A stretch of 64,000 nucleotides of DNA from Pseudomonas sp. Seg1 (GCF_018326005.1 NZ_AP021903.1:1552001-1616000); one strand, 5' to 3'. Shown: positions 54,100 through 62,538, counted from the stretch's first letter. Notes: a model not told the origin generated them from the letters alone. Program-made: numbers and translations.

Positions 54100-55134
54100 T
54101 TGGACAGTCACATTGGATTTCCCCCGCTGACCATGGCGGTGTTCGTCGGTATCGCGCTGGGCGCGCTGCTGCTCGACATGGTCACCCACCGTGGGGACAA
54201 ACCCATTTCGCTGGCCAAAGCCTCGATCTGGTCGATTTTCTGGATTGCGATCTCGCTGGCGTTTGCAGGCTTTCTGTATGTCCAGCACGGGCCGGATGTC
54301 GCGAGCCTGTTCGTCACCGGTTATGCGCTGGAAAAAGTCCTCAGCGTCGACAACCTCTTTGTATTCATGGCGATTTTTGCCTGGTTCAAAGTGCCTGATG
54401 GCATGCGTCACCGCGTGCTGTACTGGGGCATCATCGGCGCCATCGTGTTCCGTGGGATCTTCGTTGCCATCGGTACCGGTCTGCTGGCGTTCGGCCCGTG
54501 GGTCGAGATCGTGTTCGCCGTGATCGTCGCCTGGACAGCCATCATGATGCTGCGCAGCGGCGGTGATGACGAAGAAGAGGAAGACTATTCCAAGCACATG
54601 GCTTACCGCTTTGCGCAAAAACTCTTCCCGGTATGGCCAAAGCTGCACGGCCATAACTTCTTCGTGTCGCGCAAGCAACTCGAAGTGGAACTGAAGAAAC
54701 CCGAGAACCAGGGCATGACACTGGCGGCGAAGGGCACCATTTTCGCCACGCCACTGTTCCTTTGCCTGGTGGTCGCAGAAGTTTCCGACATCCTGTTTGC
54801 CTTCGACTCCGTACCGGCAGTCATCGCCGTGAGCCGCGAGCCGCTGATCGTTTACTCGGCCATGCTCTTCGCCATTCTCGGCCTGCGGACCATGTACTTC
54901 GTCCTGGAAGCCCTGAAACGCTATCTGGTGCACCTGGAAAAATCGGTGATCGCGCTGCTGTTCTTCATTGCCGTCAAGCTGGGCTTGAACGCAACCGATC
55001 ACATGTTCCACCACGGCTACACCATCGATGCGAACACCAGTTTGCTGATCGTAATGGTTGTATTGGCGATCGGTGTCGTCGCCAGTCTGATCTTCCCCGG
55101 AAAGGAAGAAGAAGCACCGATCGAAAACCAATGA
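54100..55134 (+). CDS. terC: TerC integral membrane protein
   Basis: A 344-residue inner-membrane protein with about nine helices. TTG start at 54100 with AAGGAG 7 bases before; no in-frame ATG precedes the first helix (next Met is well inside at about residue 12). TerC-family motifs: YALEKVLSVDNLFVFMAIF and VAEVSDILFAFDSVPAV, with conserved acidic residues in membrane for metal ions. TerC proteins act in metal-ion (manganese) export in other lineages. It anchors the Ter complex. Confidence 0.95.
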   Translation: MDSHIGFPPLTMAVFVGIALGALLLDMVTHRGDKPISLAKASIWSIFWIAISLAFAGFLYVQHGPDVASLFVTGYALEKVLSVDNLFVFMAIFAWFKVPDGMRHRVLYWGIIGAIVFRGIFVAIGTGLLAFGPWVEIVFAVIVAWTAIMMLRSGGDDEEEEDYSKHMAYRFAQKLFPVWPKLHGHNFFVSRKQLEVELKKPENQGMTLAAKGTIFATPLFLCLVVAEVSDILFAFDSVPAVIAVSREPLIVYSAMLFAILGLRTMYFVLEALKRYLVHLEKSVIALLFFIAVKLGLNATDHMFHHGYTIDANTSLLIVMVVLAIGVVASLIFPGKEEEAPIENQ

Positions 55135-55166
55135 GTAATCGTCTTCACCACAAGGAGTAATACCCC

Positions 55167-55742
55167 ATGGCACTGACTCTTCAAAAGGGTGCAAACCTGT
55201 CGCTGACCAAAACCGACCCGAGCCTGAGCAAGATTCTGGTTGGCCTGGGCTGGGACCCGCGCGCCACTGATGGCGCAGAGTTTGACCTGGACGCGAGCGC
55301 TCTTCTGCTGGGTGCGAACGGCAAGGTCCGCAGCGAAGCCGACTTCATTTTCTACAACCAACTGAAAAGCCTGGACGGTTCGGTTGAGCACACCGGTGAC
55401 AACCGCACCGGTGCCGGCGACGGCGACGACGAAGTGATCAAGGTCGACCTGAGCCGTGTTCCGGCCGACGTGGAAAAGGTGGTTTTCGTTGTCACCATCC
55501 ATGACGCCGAATCGCGCAAGCAGAGCTTTGGTCAGGTGGGTGGTTCGTTCATCCGCGTGGTCAATGACGTGACCAGTGCCGAAGTGGTCCGCTACGACCT
55601 GGCTGAAGACGCCTCGACCGAAACGGCGATGGTGTTCGCTGAACTGTATCGCCACAACGGCGAGTGGAAATTCCGCGCCGTTGGTCAGGGTTATGCCGGT
55701 GGTCTGCGCGCCCTGGCCAACTCCTACGGCATGAACTTTTAA
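55167..55742 (+). CDS. terD: TerD-family protein TerD
   Basis: A 191-residue calcium-binding TerD protein. [57 protein letters not shown]; and [35 protein letters not shown] all match the family. CAAGGAG before ATG. By order it is TerD; it is close to the next gene. Confidence 0.93.
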   Translation: MALTLQKGANLSLTKTDPSLSKILVGLGWDPRATDGAEFDLDASALLLGANGKVRSEADFIFYNQLKSLDGSVEHTGDNRTGAGDGDDEVIKVDLSRVPADVEKVVFVVTIHDAESRKQSFGQVGGSFIRVVNDVTSAEVVRYDLAEDASTETAMVFAELYRHNGEWKFRAVGQGYAGGLRALANSYGMNF

Positions 55743-55769
55743 CCAACCCCCAACAAAAGGAATGTGAAC

Positions 55770-56348
55770 ATGGCTGTAAGTCTGTCCAAAGGTGGCAACG
55801 TTTCGCTGTCCAAAGAAGCTCCGGGCCTGTCCGAAGTGATCGTGGGCCTGGGTTGGGATCCGCGTGTCACTGACGGCACCGAGTTCGACCTGGATGCTTC
55901 GATTTTCATCGTGGGTGAAAACGGCAAAGTCCTCGACGACAACGGTTTCATTTTCTACAACAACAAAAAATCCACCGACGGCTCCGTCGAGCACCTGGGC
56001 GATAACCGCTCGGGCGCTGGTGAAGGCGACGACGAGCAAGCCACCGTCAAGCTCAACGGCCTGGCGGCTGCTGTGAAGAAACTGGTGTTCTCGGTGACCA
56101 TCCACGACGCCGAAGCCCGCAAGCAAAGCTTCGGTCAGGTGTCCAACGCCTACATCCGAGTGATCAACAAGGCTGACGGTAAAGAGCTGGCTCGCTACGA
56201 CCTGAGCGAAGACGCTTCCACCGAAACCGCGATGATTTTCGGTGAGCTGTACCGTAACGGTGAAGAGTTCAAGTTCAAGGCGATCGGCCAGGGTTTTGCT
56301 GGCGGCCTGAAGCCTCTGGCTGAAGCCCACGGTGTGAGCATCGGCTAA
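55770..56348 (+). CDS. terE: TerD-family protein TerE
   Basis: A 192-residue TerD-family protein with intact [11 protein letters not shown] and [15 protein letters not shown] calcium motifs. ATG 55770 with AAAAGGA is preferred to an in-frame GTG 2 codons earlier. Clearly paralogous to terD (27 bases upstream). It is the last gene of the ter operon and is followed by a strong terminator. Confidence 0.92.
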   Translation: MAVSLSKGGNVSLSKEAPGLSEVIVGLGWDPRVTDGTEFDLDASIFIVGENGKVLDDNGFIFYNNKKSTDGSVEHLGDNRSGAGEGDDEQATVKLNGLAAAVKKLVFSVTIHDAEARKQSFGQVSNAYIRVINKADGKELARYDLSEDASTETAMIFGELYRNGEEFKFKAIGQGFAGGLKPLAEAHGVSIG

Positions 56349-56366
56349 CCCGCAAGGGTTGAGAAG

Positions 56367-56389
56367 GCCCCCTCGCGAGGGGGCTTTTT
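56367..56389 (+). terminator. Rho-independent terminator after terE
   Basis: GCCCCCTCGCGAGGGGGC, a 9-bp GC-rich near-perfect palindrome, followed by TTTTTC, ends 41 bases past the terE stop. Confidence 0.93.
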
Positions 56390-56522
56390 CTTGTCCGTCG
56401 TTCGTACGGCAGTGGTACTTGAAAGCAAAAAAGGGAATGTTTCGGCGAGTGGATGGTTGGCGTTCTGGCAACGTCGTTGGGCATCTACCGCAGGGTTTGC
56501 GTACACAAAAGGGATTTCGACC

Positions 56523-57488
56523 ATGTCACGCTTGTTTCTCGGCTCAAGCTTCTTTGGCTTGCTGCTGGCGCTGTGCGCTGCCCCGGTATCGGCAGCGAGT
56601 TTTGATTGTTCCAAGGCCACCACTTTTGCCGAAAACGCAATCTGCGCAGAGGGGGCCCTCGGCCTGCTGGATGAGCAATTGAACGCCAAGTACGTTCGTG
56701 TGCTGGAAAGCGCCTCTAACCCCAGTGACGTCCGCCAGCAGCAGCGTGAGTGGCTGCGTTTGCGCGACAACTGCAAAACCGGGCAGTGCCTGTCGTCCTC
56801 GATGTCACAAAGGCTCAGCGAGCTGACGCAGCAGTTGGCACAACCTGTCAGGCCCGTGGTCGGCTCCGTCACTAAACCGGGCGTGCCGGCGGCGACTCTC
56901 GATCCAGCAGTTAATCCCGGCCCCGTACAGGCGTCGGCATCGGCAACGGCCAGGCCGGCAAGTCCCGTGCGCAATGCGGCGGACGATCATCAAGCGGTTC
57001 TGAACCTGAAAATCGCGCTGTTTGTCATGGCGGTTTTGCTGCTGATCTGTGTCTGGTTGCATCATCGGGGATCGATGACGATTTACCAGGACTACACCGA
57101 CGCACTGTGGACCAGTCTCACGCCAATCCTCGGTATTGGCACCTACTTTATCTGCAGTGCCTGGCTGGAAATTCCTGCCCGCTATTCGGCGATTGCCGCC
57201 GGGGTGCTGGCGTCGCTCATGGCCTTGCAGGTGATTGTGCAGACGTACCGCAGCAACGGCGTGTCGTTGTATTTCTTGCTCGCACTGTTCGCAAAAATCG
57301 CCTTGCTGACGTTTTACTGCCTGATGATGCTGATGTTGTTCGCCAGCAACGCCAGCAACAAGCGCGAGGCCCGGCGCAAGCGCGGTTGGGCTGTGGCGGT
57401 GACGACGGTTTTTGTATTCCTCTCGGGGTGGATGTGCCGGCATCGGCAGTTCTCTTCGATTGACGACTACATCGCTGGCAGAACGTAA
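56523..57488 (+). CDS. Membrane protein with LprI-like (DUF1311) N-terminal domain
   Basis: A 321-residue protein. Start MSRLFLGSSF at 56523 gives a signal peptide (cut near VSAASFDC). Residues about 22-95 match the LprI/DUF1311 pattern (FDCSKATTFAENAICAEGALGLLDEQLNAKY, WLRLRDNCKTGQC) with paired cysteines; such domains can bind lysozyme in other proteins. A Pro/Ala linker leads to about five membrane helices (about 156-175, 190-210, 215-235, 242-268, 285-303). It is an unusual companion of a Ter locus; its role is unknown. Confidence 0.75.
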   Translation: MSRLFLGSSFFGLLLALCAAPVSAASFDCSKATTFAENAICAEGALGLLDEQLNAKYVRVLESASNPSDVRQQQREWLRLRDNCKTGQCLSSSMSQRLSELTQQLAQPVRPVVGSVTKPGVPAATLDPAVNPGPVQASASATARPASPVRNAADDHQAVLNLKIALFVMAVLLLICVWLHHRGSMTIYQDYTDALWTSLTPILGIGTYFICSAWLEIPARYSAIAAGVLASLMALQVIVQTYRSNGVSLYFLLALFAKIALLTFYCLMMLMLFASNASNKREARRKRGWAVAVTTVFVFLSGWMCRHRQFSSIDDYIAGRT

Positions 57489-57540
57489 GCCTTCACGGTC
57501 GAGGTGCTGACCTCAGCCAGACAGGACGCAAGGAGCAATC

Positions 57541-58719
57541 ATGGGATTTCGGTTCAGCAAACGGATTACGTTGGTGCCGGGCGTGCGCCTGAATATCAGC
57601 GGTTCCGGGGTGAGCACTTCAATCGGTCCTCGGGGCCTGAGCATGACCATTGGCCGCAATGGCACTTACCTCAATGCGGGGCTGCCCGGTACGGGGCTGT
57701 CCTATCGTGAGCGCATTGATCGTCCTGCTCGGCAGCGCACGGCGGCAACGGAGTACACCGGCCCGGTGAAGATCAAGATCACCGACGAGGGCACTCTGCT
57801 GATCACCGATATCGATGATCAACCGTTGTCGGCAGCCATCGTCAAACGGGTGAAGGCCGAGAAGGAGCAGGACATTCAGCAGTTGCTGGAGAAGGCCGCG
57901 CAGACGATCAATCGTGATCTTGAGGATTGCCTTGGGGTGCATTTGCCGACACCGCGCCCAGGATCGCTGCCGGCGATTCCCGCGCCTTTTTCCATAGAGG
58001 CCCCGGCAATGCCTGTGCAGTTGACCCCAGGCCTTGTCGATCGAATGCTCCTGCGTGCAGCGAAAGTCGTTCGGCAGGCCGAATCGCAGTTGGCAGCTTA
58101 CGCTCAGGAACTCGCCGAATGGCAGGCCACTCGCGATGCCCATGAGTTCGAGCGGACAGAGATCGAAAAGGCTTTCCGCTTATCGGCCAAAGGCTTTAGT
58201 GCGCAAATGGAGAAGGCGCTCAACTATGTGCTGAGCGGCATTGCGTGGCCCAAGGATACCCGGGTGGCCTACGAGTTTTCTCAGGATGTGTGCGGCATCG
58301 CGCTGGATATTGATCTACCGGACGAAAGCGATATGCCACGGCGTATTGCCCAAGCCACTGGCAATGGTCGCCTGACCTTCAAGAAACGCACCGATGCCCA
58401 GGCGCGCCGCGACTTCGTTGCGATTTGTTACGGTTCGTTGTTTCGGGTGACGGGTGAGGTTTTTGCGTTGTTGCCCGGAATCGGCAACGTGCTGGTGTCG
58501 GGTTATATCCAGCGTGATGATGCGGCCAGCGGGACAGTCGAGGATCACTATGTGATCTCGGTGGTGATTTCACGCAGCCAATGGAATTCGCTGAACTTCG
58601 ACCGACTGAGTGAAATCGATCCGGTCGCGGCACTCGACAATTTTGGCGCGCGGGTCAAGCTTGACCGTTCGGCGCGATTCGCTGCCATCACACCGCTGCC
58701 GATGTCGGCACTGGATTGA
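57541..58719 (+). CDS. DUF4236-domain protein
   Basis: A 392-residue protein. N-terminal DUF4236 (residues 1-58: MGFRFSKRITLVPGVRLNIS, GPRGLSMTIGRNGTYLNAGLPGTGLSYRERI), then a helical middle (about 75-230) with coiled-coil-like stretches and a mixed C-terminal part (about 230-392) with no recognised family. It has no signal peptide. AAGGAG precedes the ATG. It is 52 bases after the membrane protein and convergent with terF. Confidence 0.8.
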   Translation: MGFRFSKRITLVPGVRLNISGSGVSTSIGPRGLSMTIGRNGTYLNAGLPGTGLSYRERIDRPARQRTAATEYTGPVKIKITDEGTLLITDIDDQPLSAAIVKRVKAEKEQDIQQLLEKAAQTINRDLEDCLGVHLPTPRPGSLPAIPAPFSIEAPAMPVQLTPGLVDRMLLRAAKVVRQAESQLAAYAQELAEWQATRDAHEFERTEIEKAFRLSAKGFSAQMEKALNYVLSGIAWPKDTRVAYEFSQDVCGIALDIDLPDESDMPRRIAQATGNGRLTFKKRTDAQARRDFVAICYGSLFRVTGEVFALLPGIGNVLVSGYIQRDDAASGTVEDHYVISVVISRSQWNSLNFDRLSEIDPVAALDNFGARVKLDRSARFAAITPLPMSALD

Positions 58720-58768
58720 GTCCCCGGTCCGCGCAGGACGACCCCGTGCGCGGGTTGTCGGCAAATCG

Positions 58769-60013
58769 TCAGCGAATGATGCCCTTGGCCTTGGCCTCTT
58801 TGAGCCAGATCGGGAATTCCGCCATCAACATGTCGTAGAGCTGCTCTTCAGAGATGTCGTGCAGATCGTCCAGAGCAAAGAAACCGCAGTTGTCTACTAC
58901 GCGCCCCGTCAGGGTGTCGAGTTTCTCCAGAATGCCGTAGCCGTGGCCACCGAGTCCGACGAATTGCCAGAAGATCGGCAGGTTGGCTGCCTCGACCATC
59001 AGACGGGTAATCTTGGTGCTTTGGGACACGCCGCCGTCGCTGATGAACAGCACATACATCGGTGTACCGTCATTGCTTTGCTGAAACTGCTCGATGACCT
59101 TCTGGATGACTTTGGGCTCATCGTTGATGCGGCTGCCCAGCTCCCATTTTCTCCAGCCGCCATTGTCGGTATCGATGAAGGCTTTGTGATTGCTCAGGGT
59201 CACTGGTGAGAGGCGCAAAGGCTTGGCGCCGAATGCCCAGCAATCGAGTTCGCCGTCCTCATCGAACGACACCGCCAGCGGCAGTAACCGGTCGACGACT
59301 TCCTGCACCCGGCCCTTGGCATACTGATGATTCATTGAGCCGGAAGCGTCGAGCACCAGCACCACCCGGGCCTTGGTCTGGGTGAGGTTGGCTTTCTCCA
59401 GGCTGATCTGCGCTTTCTTCGCCAGACTGACCAGATGCGGTGCGGCGTCGGCGATTTTTTTCTCGAGGGATATTTTCACCGGGGCTGGTGCGGGTGCAGG
59501 GCTTTCGGCCACTTCGCCACCAAAGTGATTCACCAACGCGTCAAGGCCTTGTGCGTATCCTTGCAGGTTCGAGAGCAGGCGCCACTCGCCGTTTTTGCGA
59601 TACAACTCGGCCACCATGATGGCTTTTTCGGCGCTGAACGTTGCGCCGGAAAAAGCGCAGTGGGCGACGGCCTGGCCGGCAGGATTGGACACCGTGAAGT
59701 GGCTGGCACCGATTGCGCTCATCGCCCCGGCACCGTCGATGGAGGCCGTGAACACCAAGCGGTCAATCGACGCTGGCAATTGCGCAAGGTTGATCTGAAA
59801 ACGCCCCTGATCTTCGATTTTTACGCTGGCGCACGGCGTGGTCGGCTGGTTGAAAAAGACCATGTAGCGATCGTCGGAAAGTTTGCCCTGCGCGTCGACG
59901 CCGAAGCAGACGAAATCGATCACATCGCTGGACTGGATCTGAACTGCGAGTGTGAGCGATTGCCCCTGAAGAATGTTTGAAAGAGGTAGTCGTTGTCCCT
60001 GGGTGATCTGCAT
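58769..60013 (-). CDS. terF: TerF: TerD-like plus von Willebrand A domain
   Basis: A 414-residue protein. Residues 1-165 are a degenerate TerD domain (ends LYRKNGEWRLLSNLQGYAQGLDALVNHFGG) lacking DLDAS/GDNRTG; a short Pro/Ala linker (171-179) is followed by a vWA domain (about 215-405) with the MIDAS motif VLDASGSMN (D222, S224, S226) and FISDGGVS. Size and layout match TerF of R478. It lies on the minus strand, opposite the other ter genes; AAGGAAG before ATG. Confidence 0.92.
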   Translation of the reverse strand: MQITQGQRLPLSNILQGQSLTLAVQIQSSDVIDFVCFGVDAQGKLSDDRYMVFFNQPTTPCASVKIEDQGRFQINLAQLPASIDRLVFTASIDGAGAMSAIGASHFTVSNPAGQAVAHCAFSGATFSAEKAIMVAELYRKNGEWRLLSNLQGYAQGLDALVNHFGGEVAESPAPAPAPVKISLEKKIADAAPHLVSLAKKAQISLEKANLTQTKARVVLVLDASGSMNHQYAKGRVQEVVDRLLPLAVSFDEDGELDCWAFGAKPLRLSPVTLSNHKAFIDTDNGGWRKWELGSRINDEPKVIQKVIEQFQQSNDGTPMYVLFISDGGVSQSTKITRLMVEAANLPIFWQFVGLGGHGYGILEKLDTLTGRVVDNCGFFALDDLHDISEEQLYDMLMAEFPIWLKEAKAKGIIR

Positions 60014-60084
60014 CTTGCTTCCTTGAGTGGTGGGTACTGCCTCGACGCACGTTTGAGTGCGCCGGATATTCTGCTGCCCGATGG

Positions 60085-60109
60085 AAAAGCGGGCGATTGA
60101 ATCGCCCGC
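60085..60109 (-). terminator. Rho-independent terminator of methyltransferase gene
   Basis: On the minus strand a perfect 9-bp stem GCGGGCGAT/ATCGCCCGC with a 3-base loop is followed by TTTTCC. It lies between the methyltransferase stop and terF, so terF needs its own promoter in the 60014-60085 interval. Confidence 0.85.
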
Positions 60110-60155
60110 GCATTATCACCCTAAAAACCGGGCTGGCCGGTCGAAAGATTTGGTC

Positions 60156-60884
60156 TCAGCGCTGCACCGCCACCAACATCATCATTGGCCTTTCGCGCTC
60201 TTCCGCCAGCGCCGGTTGTGCAGCCACTTCGGCATCGCTCGGGCCCCATTCGTTGAGATGACGAAGGGTGAAACCAGCAGCGATCAGCGAATTGAGCAAC
60301 GTCCCGACCGTACGATGTTGCTTGATCACGCCGTCGGTCAACCAGTTAGTCACCCGTTCGCCCTCCATCTGATAACTGTCCAGTGGCCAGCGCTTGTGCC
60401 CCTCGTTGTCGATCAGCCAGCCGGGGTTGCGCGGGGCCATGAAGATCGGATGCTCGATAGAGAACACAAAGTACGAACCCGGTTTCAGCGCGGCGTACAG
60501 GTGGGCAAACAGCCCCGGCAGATCCTTGATGTAATGCAGCGCCAGAGAACTGTAGGCCAGATCGAAACTGCAGGCGGGCAGGTCGAGGTGTTCCAAATCG
60601 GCGCGTTCGTAGCGGATGTTCGCCGCCGAGGTGGTTTCGCGCGCGCGCTCCAGCATCTTCTCCGAGACATCCAGCCCCAGCACGCTCGCCGCGCCATTCT
60701 CGATGGCCCAACGGCTGAACCAGCCATAACCGCAACCCAGATCCACCACGTTCAAGTCGTGCATGGACGGCAATAGGGCCTTGAGCGCCGGCCACTCAGG
60801 CGCCGCGTCGAGGCCGCCGATGGAGCGGTTCATCTGGCTGTAGCCCTGGAAGAATTCGGGATCGTCGTAAATGTTTTGCGTCAT
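60156..60884 (-). CDS. Class I SAM-dependent methyltransferase
   Basis: A 242-residue methyltransferase of the UbiE/COQ5-like group. SAM motif NVVDLGCGYGWFSRWAIENGA near 45-65, then VLGLDVSEKMLERA; FSIEHPIFMAP occurs later. The start MTQNIYDDPEFFQGYSQMNRS is taken; the longer reading to 60968 has no conserved features. Substrate unknown. It is separated from terF by a terminator, so it may not belong to the Ter locus. Confidence 0.88.
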   Translation of the reverse strand: MTQNIYDDPEFFQGYSQMNRSIGGLDAAPEWPALKALLPSMHDLNVVDLGCGYGWFSRWAIENGAASVLGLDVSEKMLERARETTSAANIRYERADLEHLDLPACSFDLAYSSLALHYIKDLPGLFAHLYAALKPGSYFVFSIEHPIFMAPRNPGWLIDNEGHKRWPLDSYQMEGERVTNWLTDGVIKQHRTVGTLLNSLIAAGFTLRHLNEWGPSDAEVAAQPALAEERERPMMMLVAVQR

Positions 60885-61228
60885 GGTGAAGGCTCTTTTG
60901 AGTTCGATCGTCAGCGGCAAAGTGGCCGCGATTGGAATCCCTCGAAAGTGATGGCGCGTATTCGTCAATGGCCGCGCAGGGGGAGGGTGGTGGCTGATGG
61001 GGAAATGCTAGTCGGTTGGGTGGGAGGTGAAAACCGGTGGAGTGTTGTGGATCTGTAATGTCGGGAAAATCGCTATGTGTTATCGCTGCGTAAACATCTT
61101 CCGGGTGAGGCGTTTAAAGGCGTGCAGTGTTACGTCCTGAAGCCTACAAATCCTTGCGCCGTTGCCTACCGCTACGCCAGAATCCGCCGGCTTGTGCGCT
61201 TTAGGGGCGGTCGGTAACTTGGTTCGCG
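60885..61228. other. Intergenic region without recognised gene
   Basis: About 340 bases between the methyltransferase start and the structured leader below. No credible gene, tRNA or REP was recognised. It should hold the promoters for the methyltransferase (leftward) and the DUF6124 gene (rightward). Confidence 0.5.
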
Positions 61229-61455
61229 TCACTGATTTCCAGTGATCGGGTTTAGTAGCCCGGCATCCTCAATCTAAATAGCTGCATGAGTACCACTCAG
61301 TCAGGCGAATGCTTGCACCTGATGGTGGCTGTGCGCATGGCGCCCTCGGGTGCGCCGGATTTGGATTGGGGTCCGGTCTACTAACTTGCGCACAGCTGCC
61401 ACCCATCCGTTTAGTAGCGAGATCGGTTGCGGCCTTACTAAAAGGTCTCAATCCA
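61229..61455 (+). ncRNA. Highly structured leader of the DUF6124 gene
   Basis: About 225 bases that fold strongly if transcribed with the DUF6124 gene: a hairpin TCACTG-ATTTC-CAGTGA (61229-61245), a hairpin CGGG-TTTAGTAG-CCCG (61247-61262), and a long stem GATGGTGGCTGTGCGCA (61321-61337) with TGCGCACAGCTGCCACCCATC (61387-61407, one 3-base bulge, one mismatch) enclosing GGCGC/GCGCC (61339-61356). A second TTTAGTAG occurs at 61410-61417, and CTACTAA (61378-61384) could pair with it. This looks like a cis-regulatory RNA or a bound element. Not identified as a known riboswitch here. Confidence 0.6.
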
Positions 61456-61818
61456 ATGTTCAAAGTAACGCCCAATCCGCCGGAAACCGATCCGGCCTCC
61501 CCCTACGAATCACCTGATTCAAAGAAATTCCACGAAGCCGCCGAGCGCGCCCTCGACCACTACCTCAGCCCAACCGCGCAGATCATGGGTTCCACCCGCG
61601 AACCCGAACCGATGTACCTCGCCAACCCTGCCTACGACACCGAATCCTTGCTCGCCAACGCCAGCGAAACACTCGGCTCGGCCACCACCATGCTCAACAA
61701 CTTCGCCGCGCTGCTCGACACCTCGCACCGCAAGACTGCACTCGGCATTGCGCAGGTTGTGATGTTGGGGGAATTGGCGGTGAATCAGGCGCTGGATAAG
61801 GTTGTGCCGGATGAGTAG
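61456..61818 (+). CDS. DUF6124-family small protein
   Basis: A 120-residue soluble protein of the Pseudomonas DUF6124 family: N-terminal MFKVTPNPPETDPASPYESP followed by SKKFHEAAERALDHYLSP, and a helical C-terminus (LANASETLGSATTMLNNFAALLD...ALDKVVPDE). Function unknown; the family is almost restricted to pseudomonads. The start follows the AAAAGGTCTCAATCC region. The long reading to 61309 runs through the structured leader and is rejected. Confidence 0.85.
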   Translation: MFKVTPNPPETDPASPYESPDSKKFHEAAERALDHYLSPTAQIMGSTREPEPMYLANPAYDTESLLANASETLGSATTMLNNFAALLDTSHRKTALGIAQVVMLGELAVNQALDKVVPDE

Positions 61819-61845
61819 TCGCATCAAAGTCGATATCTGACAGGC

Positions 61846-61873
61846 ATAAAAAAACCGGCCCATGAGGCCGGTT
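61846..61873 (-). terminator. Rho-independent terminator of hicAB
   Basis: On the minus strand AACCGGCC/GGCCGGTT (8 bp, 5-base loop) is followed by a T run. It lies 16 bases past the hicB stop and may also catch transcription from the DUF6124 gene. Confidence 0.88.
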
Positions 61874-61888
61874 CCCAAACGCCAGGAC

Positions 61889-62296
61889 TTAACCCTGCTG
61901 CAACACCTTCAACGCTGCCGAAGCCAGAAACCCGGAACGGCTTTTCTCTTCCGGGTGATGCAACACATACTCATCAATGCGGTTGAGCAAGTGGCCCGGC
62001 AGGGTGATGTTGAGTTTTTGGGCTTTGCCCAAATACTTGAGCACATCGATATCCACCACGGCCCATGCACAGCCGGTGTATTTCGGGTTGGCCACGTGCA
62101 GGCTCAGCTTGCTGGCCGCTGGAATGGGAGCGCCGTCGTCCGCGAGAATCTCGAAATGACCTTCGATGGCTTCGCGAGCCATGGCGACGGCATCGTCCAG
62201 ATCCTCTCCAGCGGAAAAGCATCCAGGAATGTCCGGGACTTCTACACCCCAGGCGTGTTGGTCATCGCCAATTGAAATCGCAATCGGGTAGAGCAT
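61889..62296 (-). CDS. hicB: HicB-family antitoxin
   Basis: A 135-residue HicB antitoxin. The N-terminal partial-RNase-H-like fold (residues about 1-65: AISIGDDQHAWGVEVPDIPGCFSAGEDLDDAVAMAREAIEGHFEIL) is joined to a C-terminal ribbon-helix-helix (NITLPGHLLNRIDEYV...SRSGFLASAALKVL) for DNA binding. GGAGG lies before the ATG. Follows hicA by 36 bases and acts on it and on their common promoter. Confidence 0.92.
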   Translation of the reverse strand: MLYPIAISIGDDQHAWGVEVPDIPGCFSAGEDLDDAVAMAREAIEGHFEILADDGAPIPAASKLSLHVANPKYTGCAWAVVDIDVLKYLGKAQKLNITLPGHLLNRIDEYVLHHPEEKSRSGFLASAALKVLQQG

Positions 62297-62332
62297 ATTC
62301 GTTGTCCTCCATGGCGCAACTGACTCAGAGAG

Positions 62333-62512
62333 TCAAAGCAGCGGCTGCTGCAAAATACTGATGGCCGTTTTCTTCAGCAGATCCTTTTTCGGATGTGGCA
62401 CGGCGACCAGTCCAGGTTTGGTCGGATGCTTGAAGTGATGGTGACTTCCTTTGATCCGTACCAGATACCAACCGTCTGCGACGAGTTGGCCGATTAAAAA
62501 ACGGCTATTCAC
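62333..62512 (-). CDS. hicA: HicA-family mRNA-interferase toxin
   Basis: A 59-residue HicA toxin. GTG start with AAGGAGG immediately before. The double-stranded-RNA-binding-like fold is shown by LVADGWYLVRIKGSHHHFKHPTK (catalytic His near residue 24) and TAISILQQ near the end. It should cleave mRNA when free from HicB. First gene of the hicAB operon; it is short enough to escape standard ORF cut-offs. Confidence 0.92.
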   Translation of the reverse strand: MNSRFLIGQLVADGWYLVRIKGSHHHFKHPTKPGLVAVPHPKKDLLKKTAISILQQPLL

Positions 62513-62538
62513 AACACCTCCTTGTGGTGTGCTTGGTG

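Noticed and set aside
44861..60013. Ter region as a mobile resistance island
   Set aside because: No integrase, transposase, direct repeats or tRNA junction border it and base composition equals the surroundings, so mobility cannot be supported from this window.
61309..61455. Longer N-terminus for the DUF6124 protein
   Set aside because: It would translate the structured leader and gives a sequence unlike the family; ATG 61456 matches the family N-terminus.
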